The notes beneath the pieces are model-generated. The model ran no database searches. It was not told the DNA's origin and saw nothing but the letters and a program-made list of their open reading frames with translations. A stretch of 64,000 bases of DNA from Acidobacteriota bacterium (GTDB taxonomy: Bacteria; Acidobacteriota; Blastocatellia; UBA7656). The stretch spans positions 1-64,000 of the forward strand of contig JBBPIG010000013.1 of assembly GCA_038040445.1 (NCBI GenBank). Direction: 5' to 3'. The position numbers and the translations under genes are program-made. Numbering within the stretch: position 1 is the first letter of the stretch; the number at the start of each line of letters is the position of its first letter. Shown in pieces: positions 34,261 to 43,904 of the stretch.

Positions 34261-34795
34261 AGTACGCGACAAGTGGCGACGCTGAAATCCGCAATCCGCA
34301 ATTAGGAAAGCGAGCCACCATACGTCAGCGCCAGAAGCCGTAGAGAGGGTTCTGACTCGGTCTAAAAGTCGCGCGTGCGAGCCATCGAAACCATCGGCCG
34401 TTCCGGCGGTGAGGCCCGGAGCGGTGAATGGAAGATGGCTTCAACTTCGCGCGCGCCAATTCATCCAGCGCTGCGTACGGTGGCCCCAAGAGAACACCTT
34501 CAGGCGTCTCAAGCTTCCGCTGTATCGATCTGCACGGATCGTGCCATCACCTTAGTCTAGTCACACCTGTTTGAGATAAACCACTTGCCCGCCATTGAAA
34601 CGCACGGTGCGGCGATACCATTATCAGTTTGACTTTCCCATTGACTGCATCGATTTCTTTTTGACCGATTGCGCACGAAGCTGAATTCTCTTGTAGCTTG
34701 CTGCTTCCGCCACGCGTTGATAAGCTACCGCTCGCTTTCGGCGGTAACCGCCACAGGCGTTGAGTTACGTCAATACGCAACCGGGAGGAAATGGG
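34261..34795. other. 535-base gap, no gene recognised
   Basis: The only regular element is AATCCGC repeated twice at 34286-34299 (a single-arm heptamer array, 26 bases after the serS stop). I see no convincing gene or promoter in the rest. Confidence 0.4.
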
Positions 34796-36226
34796 ATGGG
34801 CCGACACCTACAGCGGAGACCACTTGCTCTGGCCGCGGCGCTCGCACTGCTAACATCGGGCTCGCTAGCCGCGGGTGGTCCCGACAAATCCGCAGCGCCC
34901 GACTTCGCTGCCGCGCGCGATGAGGTAGTAAAAATTCTCACAGGTTTCGTCCGCATCGATACCAGCAACCCGCCGGGCAACGAAACCAAAGGAGCCGAGT
35001 ATTTGAAATCCATTCTCGACCGCGAAGGCATCGCGTCCGAGATATTCGAAATGGAACCCGGGCGCGGCAACATCGTCGCGCGTATCAAAGGCAACGGCAA
35101 GAAGAAACCTCTCTTGCTGATGGGCCACATCGATGTCGTCGGCGTCGAGCGTGACAAGTGGACCGTCGATCCTTTCGGCGGCGTGATCAAGGACGGATAC
35201 ATCTACGGTCGAGGCGCGTCCGACGACAAAGGCATGACGAGCGCGTGTCTCGAAGTTTTCCTGTTGCTTCACCGGATGAAGGTCCCACTCGATCGCGATG
35301 TCATTTTCCTTGCCGAAGCTGGCGAAGAAGGCACCTCAACAGTTGGAATCGATTACATGGTCGCTCAGCACTGGGACAAGATTGAATGCGAATACGCGCT
35401 CAACGAAGGCGGAACCATCTATGCACTCGACGGCAAGGTCAAATACGTAGGCATAGCGACCACCGAGAAGGTTCCGCGAGGTTTCCGGCTCGTCGCGCGA
35501 GGCACAAGCGGGCACGGCTCGGTCCCGCGACCCGACAACCCGATCACTCATCTTGCGGCTGCGGTCGCAAAAGTCGGCAACTGGCAATCACCGATGCGAT
35601 TGAATGAAACGACGCGCGCGTTCTTCTCCCGGCTCGCGAAGATCAGTCCGGCGGAAGAAGCGTTTCTGTACACTCACCTCGAAGATCCGGCCAACAGCCA
35701 AATGGTTCAGGAAAAGATTCGCGCTCACAACGGCTCATATAACTCCATGCTGCGGACTTCGATTGTTCCAACGATCATCAAGGGCGGCTTCCGCAGCAAT
35801 GTCATCCCGGGCGACGCCGAAGCTACACTCGACGTGCGGGCAGTGCCCGATGAAGACATCGACGCGCTGGCGGCGGTTCTGCGCAAACTCATCGACGACC
35901 CCGCCGTCGAAGTGATTCCGCCGCCGGCGCGAGGTCGTCCCGCAACCCCGCCGTCGAAGCTCGAGAGCGATATGTTTCGCGCGCTTGAAGGCGCGCAGGC
36001 GAAAGTCTTTCCGGGCGTCGTGACGTTGCCGCTAATGCTTACCGGCGCGACTGATTCGGCGCAGCTTCGAGCGAAGGGCGTGCAGGCGTACGGTCTGGGA
36101 AGCGTGGCCGGCGACCGCGAGCGCGCCAGCATCCACGGCAACGACGAGAGGATCTCAGTTGACGGGCTCGGCAAGTTCGTCGAGTTCATCTACTGGGCGG
36201 TGATCTATGTCGCCGCGTCGAAGTGA
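34796..36226 (+). CDS. M20-family metallopeptidase, exported
   Basis: 476 residues from ATG 34796 (GGAGG eight bases upstream), with a signal peptide ('LALAAALALLTSGSLAAGG'). M20 zinc ligands and catalytic residues: 'LLMGHIDVVGVERDKW', 'YGRGASDDKGMTSA' and 'FLAEAGEEGTSTVG', with a dimerisation-type insert before 'IKGGFRSNVIPGDAEATLDV'. The family hydrolyses N-acyl amino acids, dipeptides or carnosine-like substrates. Export suggests a periplasmic scavenging role. Confidence 0.93.
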   Translation: MGRHLQRRPLALAAALALLTSGSLAAGGPDKSAAPDFAAARDEVVKILTGFVRIDTSNPPGNETKGAEYLKSILDREGIASEIFEMEPGRGNIVARIKGNGKKKPLLLMGHIDVVGVERDKWTVDPFGGVIKDGYIYGRGASDDKGMTSACLEVFLLLHRMKVPLDRDVIFLAEAGEEGTSTVGIDYMVAQHWDKIECEYALNEGGTIYALDGKVKYVGIATTEKVPRGFRLVARGTSGHGSVPRPDNPITHLAAAVAKVGNWQSPMRLNETTRAFFSRLAKISPAEEAFLYTHLEDPANSQMVQEKIRAHNGSYNSMLRTSIVPTIIKGGFRSNVIPGDAEATLDVRAVPDEDIDALAAVLRKLIDDPAVEVIPPPARGRPATPPSKLESDMFRALEGAQAKVFPGVVTLPLMLTGATDSAQLRAKGVQAYGLGSVAGDRERASIHGNDERISVDGLGKFVEFIYWAVIYVAASK

Positions 36227-36228
36227 TC

Positions 36229-36319
36229 GGAATAGACCACGGACGCAACGGATTCGACGGATCGGCACAGATCAAATCAGTGTGAATCCGCCGGATCCGT
36301 TCGATCCGCGGTCTATTCC
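36229..36319. repeat. Inverted repeat between convergent genes
   Basis: GGAATAGACC and GGTCTATTCC are perfect outer arms; inside are tandem ACGGATTCGACGGATC and ATCCGCCGGATCCGTTCGATC words in complementary order. The right arm includes the rsmG stop codon. It may act as a bidirectional transcript end. Confidence 0.7.
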
Positions 36320-36942
36320 CTGGAGAAGATCGCTATGAGACGCGCTTGACTGTGCGGGATCGGATGAGTTTCGATCTTGTAATTAACCTGTCCTTCAAGC
36401 TTCGCAACGAGATCTGATCCGCAGTAGAGCATCAGCGTCTGTTTCGGGCTCAGGCGCTCGATGACTGTCGGCAGGACGGCTTCGGCGCGATCGAGGGCTC
36501 GGCTTGTGAGAAGGTCGTAGCCGGCCCAATCGAATTCTTCCAGCCTGGCGGTCATAACTTTCAAATTCGCCAGCCCCAATTCGTCTTTCGCCTCTTTCAG
36601 GAAGAGCGACTTTTTTTGATTCGCCTCGAGAGCGGTTACTTGAAAATCGGGCCTCGCGACTGCCAGCGGGATAGCCGGGAATCCTGCGCCGCTACCTATG
36701 TCCAGCAACGTACGCGCGCCGGCTATGAATCGCGCTCCAAAAAGAGATTCCGCATAGTGAAGCCTGGCTGCCTCCCGTGGTTCGGTGATTCGCGTCAGGT
36801 TCAGTCGCTGATTCCACCGGCAGAGCATCGAATAATGTCTCACCAACTGAGTCGTTTGCCCTTCCGTTAGCGCCTCGATCCCGTAACTCGAGATCGCTGT
36901 TTCGAGCTCGGATTGGAATGCGGCGGTTTGATCGCGGCTCAT
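36313..36942 (-). CDS. rsmG: 16S rRNA m7G527 methyltransferase
   Basis: 209 residues (RsmG/GidB). SAM-binding 'LLDIGSGAGFPAIPLAVARP' is near residue 80, with 'EANQKKSLFLKEAKDEL' as motif II and 'DLLTSRALD' later. N-terminal helix with 'YSMLCRWNQRLNLT', the family signature. Stop codon lies in the inverted repeat arm. Confidence 0.95.
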   Translation of the reverse strand: MSRDQTAAFQSELETAISSYGIEALTEGQTTQLVRHYSMLCRWNQRLNLTRITEPREAARLHYAESLFGARFIAGARTLLDIGSGAGFPAIPLAVARPDFQVTALEANQKKSLFLKEAKDELGLANLKVMTARLEEFDWAGYDLLTSRALDRAEAVLPTVIERLSPKQTLMLYCGSDLVAKLEGQVNYKIETHPIPHSQARLIAIFSRE

Positions 36943-37036
36943 CGATCCCCTCGATGCTGTTCGTTTGGCTGCGGTTTAATTAGAATACCTTTGCAGTCTT
37001 AACACAATCCGACAAGAAGGAAAGGGAAGCTCGCAA

Positions 37037-37780
37037 TTGCGTATCAAGGCGGTCTCATTTGATTTTTGGCACACGTTGTTCACTGAACAGCCGGGAGCGT
37101 TTCGGCTGTATCAACATCGAAGGCGAAGCTTGCTGGCCGAGATGTTCCCTCAACACGGCTCTCGTCTCAAGGCCGATCTGGCGCGCGCTTGTTCGATCGA
37201 GGCCGAGAGCCATCACCGAATCTGGCAAGAGGAGCACCGAACTCTGCCGGCTGTTGAGCGCGTGAGCACAATTCTGAATCACCTTGACGTCGCGGTGTCT
37301 GAGCCGGTGCTTGCGACGATTGTGGCGCGCTTCGAAGAGGGAATCCTCGAGCACCCGCCGGTGCTTGTAGCCGGCGCGCGTGAAGCGCTGTCCAGTTTGG
37401 CGCAGTGCTATCGGCTGGGGATCATCTCAGATGTGGGGTTCTCGCCGGGCCGAGTGCTGAAGCAGGTGCTTGCGGACAACGACCTGCTCGACGTGTTCGA
37501 CTCGCTGGTTTTCTCAGATGAAGCGGGTCGCGCGAAGCCTCACATCGAAGTCTTCGAGCGCACGGCCCGGTCGCTTTCAGCGGCGCCTGGAGCGATGGTG
37601 CACGTGGGCGATCTCGAACGGACTGACATCATCGGCGCCAAGCGAGCGGGCTATCGCGCGATTCGATTTGTCGGAGTCACGCCAATGGAAGAAGGCGAGA
37701 CGACTATCGCCGACTTCGTGACCGATGACTTGACTGACATTCCGAGGCTGGTTGGAATGCTCGACGGGGGACTCGAATGA
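37037..37780 (+). CDS. HAD-superfamily hydrolase, variant motif I
   Basis: 247 residues, TTG start after AAGGAAAGGGAAG. A HAD subfamily IA fold: motif I is 'VSFDFWHTLF', motif II 'GIISDVGFSPG', motif III with Lys in 'RAKPHIEVFER' and motif IV 'VHVGDLERTDIIGAK'. The second Asp of DxD is replaced by Trp, as in some dehalogenase-like members, so ordinary phosphatase activity is uncertain. It overlaps the next gene by four bases. Confidence 0.88.
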   Translation: MRIKAVSFDFWHTLFTEQPGAFRLYQHRRRSLLAEMFPQHGSRLKADLARACSIEAESHHRIWQEEHRTLPAVERVSTILNHLDVAVSEPVLATIVARFEEGILEHPPVLVAGAREALSSLAQCYRLGIISDVGFSPGRVLKQVLADNDLLDVFDSLVFSDEAGRAKPHIEVFERTARSLSAAPGAMVHVGDLERTDIIGAKRAGYRAIRFVGVTPMEEGETTIADFVTDDLTDIPRLVGMLDGGLE

Positions 37781-38010
37781 AGGTTTTCAGCCTACGCGAA
37801 GCCGAAGCATCACGAGACATCGACATCAAGATGATGGCCACGCGCTCGTCGCGCTATCGGGTGTTTGGCTCTTCGGAGCGGATCCAGGGCGGTGAGATGG
37901 CGGTCGTTGATCTTCGAGACGGCGTTGAACCGCCGGACTTCGCGACTCGCTTCACCGTGCTCGATCGTCACCAGGTGAAAGCCGTCTGTCTGGTGCGGAA
38001 GCTCCAATGA
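37777..38010 (+). CDS. Small hypothetical protein coupled to HAD gene
   Basis: 77 residues, no recognised domain. Start ATG overlaps the HAD stop by four bases, so it is likely translationally coupled. Sequence 'RYRVFGSSERIQGGEMAVVD' suggests a small beta-rich domain. It ends just before a degenerate heptamer tract (about 38017-38043, GAACCCT-like words). Confidence 0.6.
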   Translation: MKVFSLREAEASRDIDIKMMATRSSRYRVFGSSERIQGGEMAVVDLRDGVEPPDFATRFTVLDRHQVKAVCLVRKLQ

Positions 38011-38049
38011 TGACGCAGAACCCGAAACTCTGAACCCTGAACCTGTCCT

Positions 38050-39588
38050 TTATTCCCACTCAATGGTAGAAGGCGGCTTCGAGCTGATGTCGTAGACCAC
38101 TCGATTGACCCCGCGCACCTCGCTCACGATTCGAGACGAGATTCGCTGCAGCACATCATAAGGAAGCCGCGCCCAATCGGCGGTCATCCCATCAAGCGAC
38201 TCGACCACCCGAAGCGCGATCGCGTTGTCATAAGTCCGCATATCTCCCATCACTCCGACCGTCGAAACCGGCAACAGCACCGCGAATGATTGCCAAACCT
38301 TGTCGTACAGATCGGCTCGGCGAATCTCTTCGATGACAATCGCTTCAGCCTCTTGGAGCAAGGCCACGCGATCGGCAGTCACTTCGCCGAGTATGCGAAC
38401 AGCCAGGCCCGGACCCGGGAACGGCTGTCTACCGATTATGTCTTCGGGCAAGCCCAGCTCGCGGCCCACTCTTCGCACTTCGTCCTTGAACAACTCGCGC
38501 AGAGGCTCGATCAGCTTGAGATTCATTTTCTCAGGCAAGCCGCCCACATTGTGATGAGACTTGATCACCGCGGACGGGCCTTTCACTGAGACCGATTCGA
38601 TCACGTCGGGATAAAGTGTGCCCTGGACGAGAAAGTCTTCGTGGCCGAGCTTTCGCGCTTCTTCTTGAAATATCTCGATGAACTCGTTGCCGATGATCTT
38701 GCGTTTGCGTTCGGGGTCGATCACGCCCGCAAGCTTCGTCAAGAAGCGCTCGCCCGCCGCGACGCCGATCACGTTGAGGTCCATTTCTTGGTAAGCTTCG
38801 AGCACCTCTTCAAACTCGTTCTTGCGGAGCAGCCCGGTGTCCACGAAGATGCAGGTCTGACGGTCGCCGATCGCTCGCGCAACAAGCGCAGCCGCGACCG
38901 AGGAGTCGACTCCACCCGACAGACCGCAAACGGCCCGGCCGTCTCCAACGCGACGCTTGATGTCTTCGACGGTAGTCTCTATGAACGAGGCCATCGTCCA
39001 ATCGCAGCGCAATTGGCAAACGTTAACCAGAAAGTTGCGGAGTATCTCTTTGCCTTGGGGAGTGTGAGCGACCTCAGGATGAAACTGAACCCCGTAGAGC
39101 TTACGCGCGTGATCTTCGACAGCTCCGATTGCAGCTTCAGTAGCCGCGGTGATCGTGAAACCTTCAGGCGGACGGCTCACATAATCGCCGTGGCTCATCC
39201 AGACTTTGAGCGGCGAACTCAGACCAGCGAGCAACTGACTCTCAGCCTGAACGGCGATCTCGGCCTGTCCATACTCGCGTCTGTTAGACGGCTTGACCTC
39301 GCCGCCCAGGAAATGAGCCATCAGTTGCACGCCGTAGCAGATGCCAAGCACGGGCACGCCCATTTGGATTACTGCGGGATCAGGATGCGGCGCGCCTTCT
39401 TCGTAGACCGACGACGGACCTCCGGATAAGATAATGGCTCGCGGGTCCTTGCGACGGATCTCTTCGGTGGTCGTGTTGAAGGGGACTATCTCGGAGTAGA
39501 CGCCAAGTTCGCGAACTCTGCGAGCGATCAGTTGAGTGTACTGTCCGCCGAAATCGAGGATGAGAACGGTTTCGTGATCGGAGGCCAT
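38050..39588 (-). CDS. guaA: GMP synthase (glutamine-hydrolysing)
   Basis: 512 residues. Class I glutamine amidotransferase domain with Cys in '[17 protein letters not shown]' and His/Glu in '[14 protein letters not shown]', then the ATP-pyrophosphatase domain '[17 protein letters not shown]' and a C-terminal dimerisation domain ('[20 protein letters not shown]'). It makes GMP from XMP. guaB is about 7 kb away. A partial duplicate of its 5' end lies upstream at 40140-40322. Confidence 0.97.
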   Translation of the reverse strand: MASDHETVLILDFGGQYTQLIARRVRELGVYSEIVPFNTTTEEIRRKDPRAIILSGGPSSVYEEGAPHPDPAVIQMGVPVLGICYGVQLMAHFLGGEVKPSNRREYGQAEIAVQAESQLLAGLSSPLKVWMSHGDYVSRPPEGFTITAATEAAIGAVEDHARKLYGVQFHPEVAHTPQGKEILRNFLVNVCQLRCDWTMASFIETTVEDIKRRVGDGRAVCGLSGGVDSSVAAALVARAIGDRQTCIFVDTGLLRKNEFEEVLEAYQEMDLNVIGVAAGERFLTKLAGVIDPERKRKIIGNEFIEIFQEEARKLGHEDFLVQGTLYPDVIESVSVKGPSAVIKSHHNVGGLPEKMNLKLIEPLRELFKDEVRRVGRELGLPEDIIGRQPFPGPGLAVRILGEVTADRVALLQEAEAIVIEEIRRADLYDKVWQSFAVLLPVSTVGVMGDMRTYDNAIALRVVESLDGMTADWARLPYDVLQRISSRIVSEVRGVNRVVYDISSKPPSTIEWE

Positions 39589-39661
39589 AATGTTGAATCA
39601 GGATGATACCAGCTCGCAAGGCTCTGGAGCTGGCGTTCAAGACAGAAATGAGATCAGCAAG

Positions 39662-40117
39662 TTACCTTTCCTGCTTGTCTCCCGAGGGACGCACAGCGGA
39701 AGAGTTGATGCCTTTCCCGGTTAACGGCACCTTCTGCGGGCTGTCCGCAGCATTGTCCGTGAGGACGATCGCAGCGTTGCGGCCGTCGGTTGCTGACGGC
39801 GTGAAGCTAACATCAACGATACAGCTCTTGCTTGAATCGATGGTCGCCCCTGTGCACGTGTCCTGAACCACCGCAAAATCTTGTCGCTCATCACCACTGA
39901 TCACGACGCTGTTAATGTATAGCTTCTTTCCGCCTGTGTTCGTGACAGTGATTCTTTGCGACTTGCTGGGCTTCTTCGCCACTTGATCGCCGAAGTCAAT
40001 ACTGCTCGGTTCGAGCTTGACCGCTGGCGGTTGTTGCTCACTCTCGTTTGTCTTTTGGGAAAACGTCAGGTGTGCTAATCCAAAGAGTACAAGAGCCAGC
40101 GGCAGTATTTTTTTCAT
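39662..40117 (-). CDS. Choice-of-anchor D domain exported protein
   Basis: 151 residues from ATG 40117 (GAGG upstream). Signal peptide 'KKILPLALVLFGLAHLTFSQ', then an immunoglobulin-like ASPM-SPD-2-Hydin (choice-of-anchor D) domain: 'DFGDQVAKKPSKSQRITVTN', 'FAVVQDTCTGATIDSSKSC', 'VDVSFTPSATDGRNAAIVL'. Two cysteines could form a disulfide. Function unknown; often found on secreted acidobacterial proteins. It lies between guaA and its truncated duplicate. Confidence 0.85.
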   Translation of the reverse strand: MKKILPLALVLFGLAHLTFSQKTNESEQQPPAVKLEPSSIDFGDQVAKKPSKSQRITVTNTGGKKLYINSVVISGDERQDFAVVQDTCTGATIDSSKSCIVDVSFTPSATDGRNAAIVLTDNAADSPQKVPLTGKGINSSAVRPSGDKQER

Positions 40118-40139
40118 GACCTCAACTCCTGATTCAGAA

Positions 40140-40322
40140 TTATAGAACCAAACTTCGCAGCATGGAAGCGTTGGCACTGAGTTGGACGCCGCAGCAGATG
40201 CCGAGCACGGGCACACCCATTATTTCTGAGTACACGCCGAGTTCGCGGACTCGTCGCGCTATGAGTTGTGTGTACTGTCCGCCAAAGTCGAGGATGAGAA
40301 CCGCTTCGTGATCGGAAGGCAT
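40140..40322 (-). pseudogene. guaA 5' fragment (partial duplicate)
   Basis: The frame reads '[20 protein letters not shown]', '[12 protein letters not shown]', then directly '[14 protein letters not shown]' and unrelated residues. It is the guaA N-terminus ([16 protein letters not shown]... in the intact copy) with 41 codons missing between 'VYSEI' and 'MGVPVLGIC', and all the rest of the gene missing. The upstream sequence also resembles that of the intact gene. A duplication remnant. Confidence 0.88.
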
Positions 40323-40620
40323 AGTGTTGAGCGAGGATTATAGGGAGGCATTCGCCAGGGTCTAAAGCCCAGGCACTGGATTGGATGGACAAGAGGAACG
40401 CCAGGGAATGGCGATTCTGGTATTCCGCGGCTCCTCAAGAAGATTCTTGCATTGGTCTATTCTCAAATCGCGTCATGTATGGTGGAGGAGATATCGACAT
40501 CCGATCTGTAGGCACGAACATACCGGAACTGCGAGGCTAAAGTCAGGTCCCCAAGGTTTCGGACGTGGTCCCTACCAAGCGCCAAACATTTCAGAGGAAG
40601 CCTAGTGGAAGGAGGAATAT

Positions 40621-41181
40621 ATGCCAACCGGAAAGACAGCAAGCAAAAAGACAGCAGCAGAAATCAAGCGGGCGATCGAGGCAATCGAGGCCGAGATTCA
40701 GAAAGAGAAGAAAAAGCGAGAGAAAAGCGGTGAGACGTTCGTTTCACTGACACGCGAGCAACTCGAGAACAAGCTGAAGCGCGCGGAATCACCCGTTATC
40801 ACCTGGCAGAGCTGGAATAACACCGCTCCGATCGGCGGGACGATCAATTACACCGTAGGGGTGACGAATCCTGATCCTTTTGCGTGGGTAAACCTTGCGG
40901 TTGCCGTGGCAGTCGGAAATCGAAATCCGATCACGAGCAACGATCTCTTCTTGTCCGACTTCGACCGACGCTTTCCGACGCTGGCACAGCCGGCGACGAT
41001 AGGTTTCTCGCTCGGCCCGGCGGGATCGGCGACCGCTTCCACATCGTTCAGCTTCGCGCTGAGGATCCCGAGCGGTGTCGAGAAGACGGGCTACTTCGGC
41101 AACTCGGTACTCCAACAACTCAACTTTCACGATGTCGGCAAGTACCTTGATCGCGGTGTCTTCTTCTTCGGCGTCGTCTGA
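40621..41181 (+). CDS. Hypothetical protein, coiled-coil plus beta domain
   Basis: 186 residues after a strong AAGGAGG site. A Lys/Glu-rich helix (about residues 10-60, 'KRAIEAIEAEIQKEKKKREK') precedes an all-beta domain with 'VITWQSWNNTAPIGGTINYT' and ends 'GVFFFGVV'. No signal peptide and no family recognised. A hairpin lies 25 bases after the stop. Confidence 0.7.
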   Translation: MPTGKTASKKTAAEIKRAIEAIEAEIQKEKKKREKSGETFVSLTREQLENKLKRAESPVITWQSWNNTAPIGGTINYTVGVTNPDPFAWVNLAVAVAVGNRNPITSNDLFLSDFDRRFPTLAQPATIGFSLGPAGSATASTSFSFALRIPSGVEKTGYFGNSVLQQLNFHDVGKYLDRGVFFFGVV

Positions 41182-41205
41182 CCAAGGATACGACGTGAGG
41201 AATGT

Positions 41206-41235
41206 CGCGGGGGCGAGCCCATGCTCGCCCCCGCG
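41206..41235. terminator. GC-rich hairpin after the gene
   Basis: CGCGGGGGCGAGC and its complement form a perfect 13-bp stem with a CCAT loop. No T-run follows, so it may be a Rho-independent variant, a REP element or a transcript-end stabiliser. Confidence 0.45.
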
Positions 41236-41407
41236 TATGGTTCACGCGCGACTAACGATGGGCGTCAACCGGCGCGCCGAATACCAATCAGCACCGCGAT
41301 TGATGAACTTCAGATCGTGGTTTTGTGCGGCGAACCAGAAGAGTGGCAGAACCCCGTCAGCCATCTCCCGTTGTCACGCATCTGCGACGAACTACAGGAA
41401 ACCCGAC

Positions 41408-42673
41408 TTACCCCTTCGCCACCACATAAGGCTTCTTCACGTACTGCGTCGCAAGCTTGTGCGAGTCGAAGATGTTCTCGCGTTTCAGCACCATCTGATA
41501 CTCGGCCATCGCTTCGTCGCGTTTGCCGAGCGCGTCCAATGCCTCGCCCGCGTGAAGGTGCGCTAGAGAAATCAACCCGGGATCCGACTTCGACCAGCGC
41601 TGCGCTTCCTTGTACCGCGCGGCGGCGCCCGCGTAGTCTTGCTTAGCCTGCAGCGCCTCGCCCCATTGATAGTTCACCAGGTCGGCGGCTTGGCCAACCA
41701 CGCGATCGACTTTCAGCAGATCACCAAATGCGCGAGCGCCATCATCCGCCCGGCCCATCCGGTACAACATTGCCGCGCGCTCGACTCCAAATAGATAATT
41801 GCGCGGATACTGCTTTACCATGTAGCTGATTATGTCCAGCGCGCGTTCGGGTTGATTCTCCTTGCTGTAGATCCCCAATAACACGACTCTGGCGTCGTCA
41901 GCCGTGTATTTGCCCCGCTTGGTGACAAGCTCGAGGTGCTCGATGCCTTTGCTCTTTGATCCTTTTAGTCCCGCGAACCGCGCCAGCAAGCGCCAGCCAA
42001 ACGGCAAGCTGTCGATCACGTACTCGTAGAGCCCAATGCTCAAGTAAGCGTCGATGTACTCGGGGTCGAGCTTGATAACCTGCCGTTGAATCTGGATCGA
42101 GTCGTTCGCGTCGCCAATAGAGCGCGTGAAGCTGCGCTTAACCGAAGTGCCGTACGCCGCTCTGATCCCCAACGCCGAAGCGTTGTAGTAAAGCGCTTCG
42201 ACGTCTTTGGAGTCTTTCGCCAAACGAGCTCGCGTAGCAGCCAACGCTTGTTTGATCAGCTCGTTGAACTCGCGGTCGCGTTTTGGATCGACTTTGTCCT
42301 CGGTTTTTTCCTGTGCGTAAAACGATCCGCCGGTATAAACAGAGGTTGACAGCCGGCGGCTCTGATACAGGGTCTCGAGCCAAAGGTTGTTCGCCAAATA
42401 AACATAGCCCGCTGGATGGTCAGGGGCGATCTTTGTCATCTGGAGGAACCGTTCGCGCGCGGTTTTGTAGTCGATGTTGTACACCGCGTCGAAGCCTTCG
42501 GTCCTCAGCCGGTCAAACTCGGCCTGATCTGCTGCGCGCGCGGTATCGCCGGCGCCGTTTGATCGCTCTTGCTGCGAAGTCTTCACGCGCGACGTCACAG
42601 TGACGCTCGCCGAGGCGATTGAATTCGAGATCAACAGTCCGGCTAGAAAAAAAGAAATCATTACTGCAGCCAT
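41408..42673 (-). CDS. Exported tetratricopeptide-repeat protein
   Basis: 421 residues from ATG 42673 (GAGGAG upstream). Signal peptide 'MISFFLAGLLISNSIASAS'. TPR-like helices follow, for example 'GFDAVYNIDYKTARERFLQM' and 'GEALQAKQDYAGAAARYKEA', and 'AGEALDALGKRDEAMAEYQM' near the end. Likely a periplasmic scaffold. Partner unknown. Confidence 0.85.
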   Translation of the reverse strand: MAAVMISFFLAGLLISNSIASASVTVTSRVKTSQQERSNGAGDTARAADQAEFDRLRTEGFDAVYNIDYKTARERFLQMTKIAPDHPAGYVYLANNLWLETLYQSRRLSTSVYTGGSFYAQEKTEDKVDPKRDREFNELIKQALAATRARLAKDSKDVEALYYNASALGIRAAYGTSVKRSFTRSIGDANDSIQIQRQVIKLDPEYIDAYLSIGLYEYVIDSLPFGWRLLARFAGLKGSKSKGIEHLELVTKRGKYTADDARVVLLGIYSKENQPERALDIISYMVKQYPRNYLFGVERAAMLYRMGRADDGARAFGDLLKVDRVVGQAADLVNYQWGEALQAKQDYAGAAARYKEAQRWSKSDPGLISLAHLHAGEALDALGKRDEAMAEYQMVLKRENIFDSHKLATQYVKKPYVVAKG

Positions 42674-42689
42674 TTTGAAACTCCTCAAA

Positions 42690-42846
42690 TACGTTTGACC
42701 AACTCCGTTAGGAGTTGAATGTTTATAGAAGCGGGTCGTTCGGCGTTGCGCACCCCAGCGGGGTGCCACTGTCGGTCACTCGCTCATTTTACGAGAGTTG
42801 ATCCGACACATTGCACCCCTACGGGGTGCCTTACACCACCACGGGT
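42690..42846. repeat. Dispersed GCACCCC-hairpin repeat cluster
   Basis: GCACCCCAGCGGGGTGC and GCACCCCTACGGGGTGC are two short near-palindromes about 57 bases apart, next to CAACTCCGTTAGGAGTTG. The region between the TPR and lipid-kinase genes holds no gene. Confidence 0.7.
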
Positions 42847-42872
42847 GCCTGCACAGACTGAAGTCCATGCTA

Positions 42873-43904
42873 CTACGGAACGATCACCGAAAGCGCATCG
42901 GGCACCACATCGAAGGTCATCGGCAGCGGACCGAGGATCTCGCCATCGGCTTCGACCCACGGCTCGTGGGTCGAGTTCGCCGCAACGTGTTTGCCTCTGA
43001 CCAGAGCGGCCCCGGCGACTTCGGGCTTTCCTCGCATGCACCCGGCAAGCGCTCGCAGGTAAGCGACGTTGTTCGCCAGCGGCGGCAATATGAACACCTC
43101 GAACCACGGCTCCTCCAGCTTCGCGCCTGGAGTGATCGTCATCCCTCCACCGTATCCCTTGCCGTTCCCGATCAACGCAAAAGCGCTTTGGTAGCGGCGG
43201 CCGTCTACTTCGATTGTGAACGGTTCGCCGCGCCACGAAAAAAAATGCTTGAGGCCCGAAATCCAGTAAGCGAACTCGCCCGTTCTCCGTTTGAGCTTCT
43301 TGTTGACGCCGCGCGCGACGGAGGCGTCGAGCCCGATACCCGCCATCATGAGAAAATACCGTCCGGTGGTTCCGGGTTCCGGGTTCCGGGTTCCGGGTTC
43401 TGCATTTGCGCTGACGGTCTCAATCGCGGCACGCTGAGCACCGATCTCGGAACCCGGAACCCGGAACCCTGAACCGGCCTCGAACGCGGAACCCGGAACC
43501 CGGAACCCGGAACCCGCCTTCGCAAGACCGAGAGCGATGCGCCGAGTCTTACCAGCGGCGATCATGTCGGCGAGTTCTTCGATATCGAATGGAACTCCCA
43601 AATCGCGCGCTACAACGTTCGAGGTGCCGCCGGGCCACACGGCAAGCGCGGTCCGGCTACCGGTCATTACCTGGATTACTTCATTCAACGTTCCGTCTCC
43701 GCCGTAGCTGATGATAATGTCCGCCCCTTCGGTTAGCGCTTCTCGCGCGAGGCGGGTCGCGTCCCCAGGCCCCGCCGTCGGGCGCGCGTCGGCGTCGATA
43801 CCGCGTTCGGCCAGCAGTCCGATCATTCGGCGGACGGCTTCGGCGCGGCGCGCGGGACGCCCCGACATCGGATTGTAGATTATTGTTGCTGATTTGGGGT
43901 TCAT
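42873..43904 (-). CDS. Diacylglycerol/lipid kinase family protein with repeat insert
   Basis: 343 residues from ATG 43904. A DagK/YegS-type lipid kinase: 'IIYNPMSGRPARRAEAV' at the N-terminus, nucleotide motif 'IISYGGDGTLNEVI', 'LAVWPGGTSNVVARDLG' and 'YFLMMAGIGLDASVARG'. Between about residues 130 and 179, just before 'GRYFLMMAGIG', lies an insert encoded by a heptamer array. It reads as repeated GSGFRVP and EPGTRNP units and has no counterpart in the family. If the insert is a surface loop the enzyme may still work. Confidence 0.88.
   Translation of the reverse strand: MNPKSATIIYNPMSGRPARRAEAVRRMIGLLAERGIDADARPTAGPGDATRLAREALTEGADIIISYGGDGTLNEVIQVMTGSRTALAVWPGGTSNVVARDLGVPFDIEELADMIAAGKTRRIALGLAKAGSGFRVPGSAFEAGSGFRVPGSEIGAQRAAIETVSANAEPGTRNPEPGTTGRYFLMMAGIGLDASVARGVNKKLKRRTGEFAYWISGLKHFFSWRGEPFTIEVDGRRYQSAFALIGNGKGYGGGMTITPGAKLEEPWFEVFILPPLANNVAYLRALAGCMRGKPEVAGAALVRGKHVAANSTHEPWVEADGEILGPLPMTFDVVPDALSVIVP
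43368..43516. repeat. Heptamer array inside the lipid kinase gene (GGTTCCG word)
   Basis: GGTTCCG runs four to five times on the left. On the right its complement CGGAACC appears in two blocks (GGAACCCGGAACCCGGAACC and GAACGCGGAACCCGGAACCC with continuation). Three heptamers make 21 bases, so the array keeps the reading frame as a 7-residue repeat. Confidence 0.9.
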
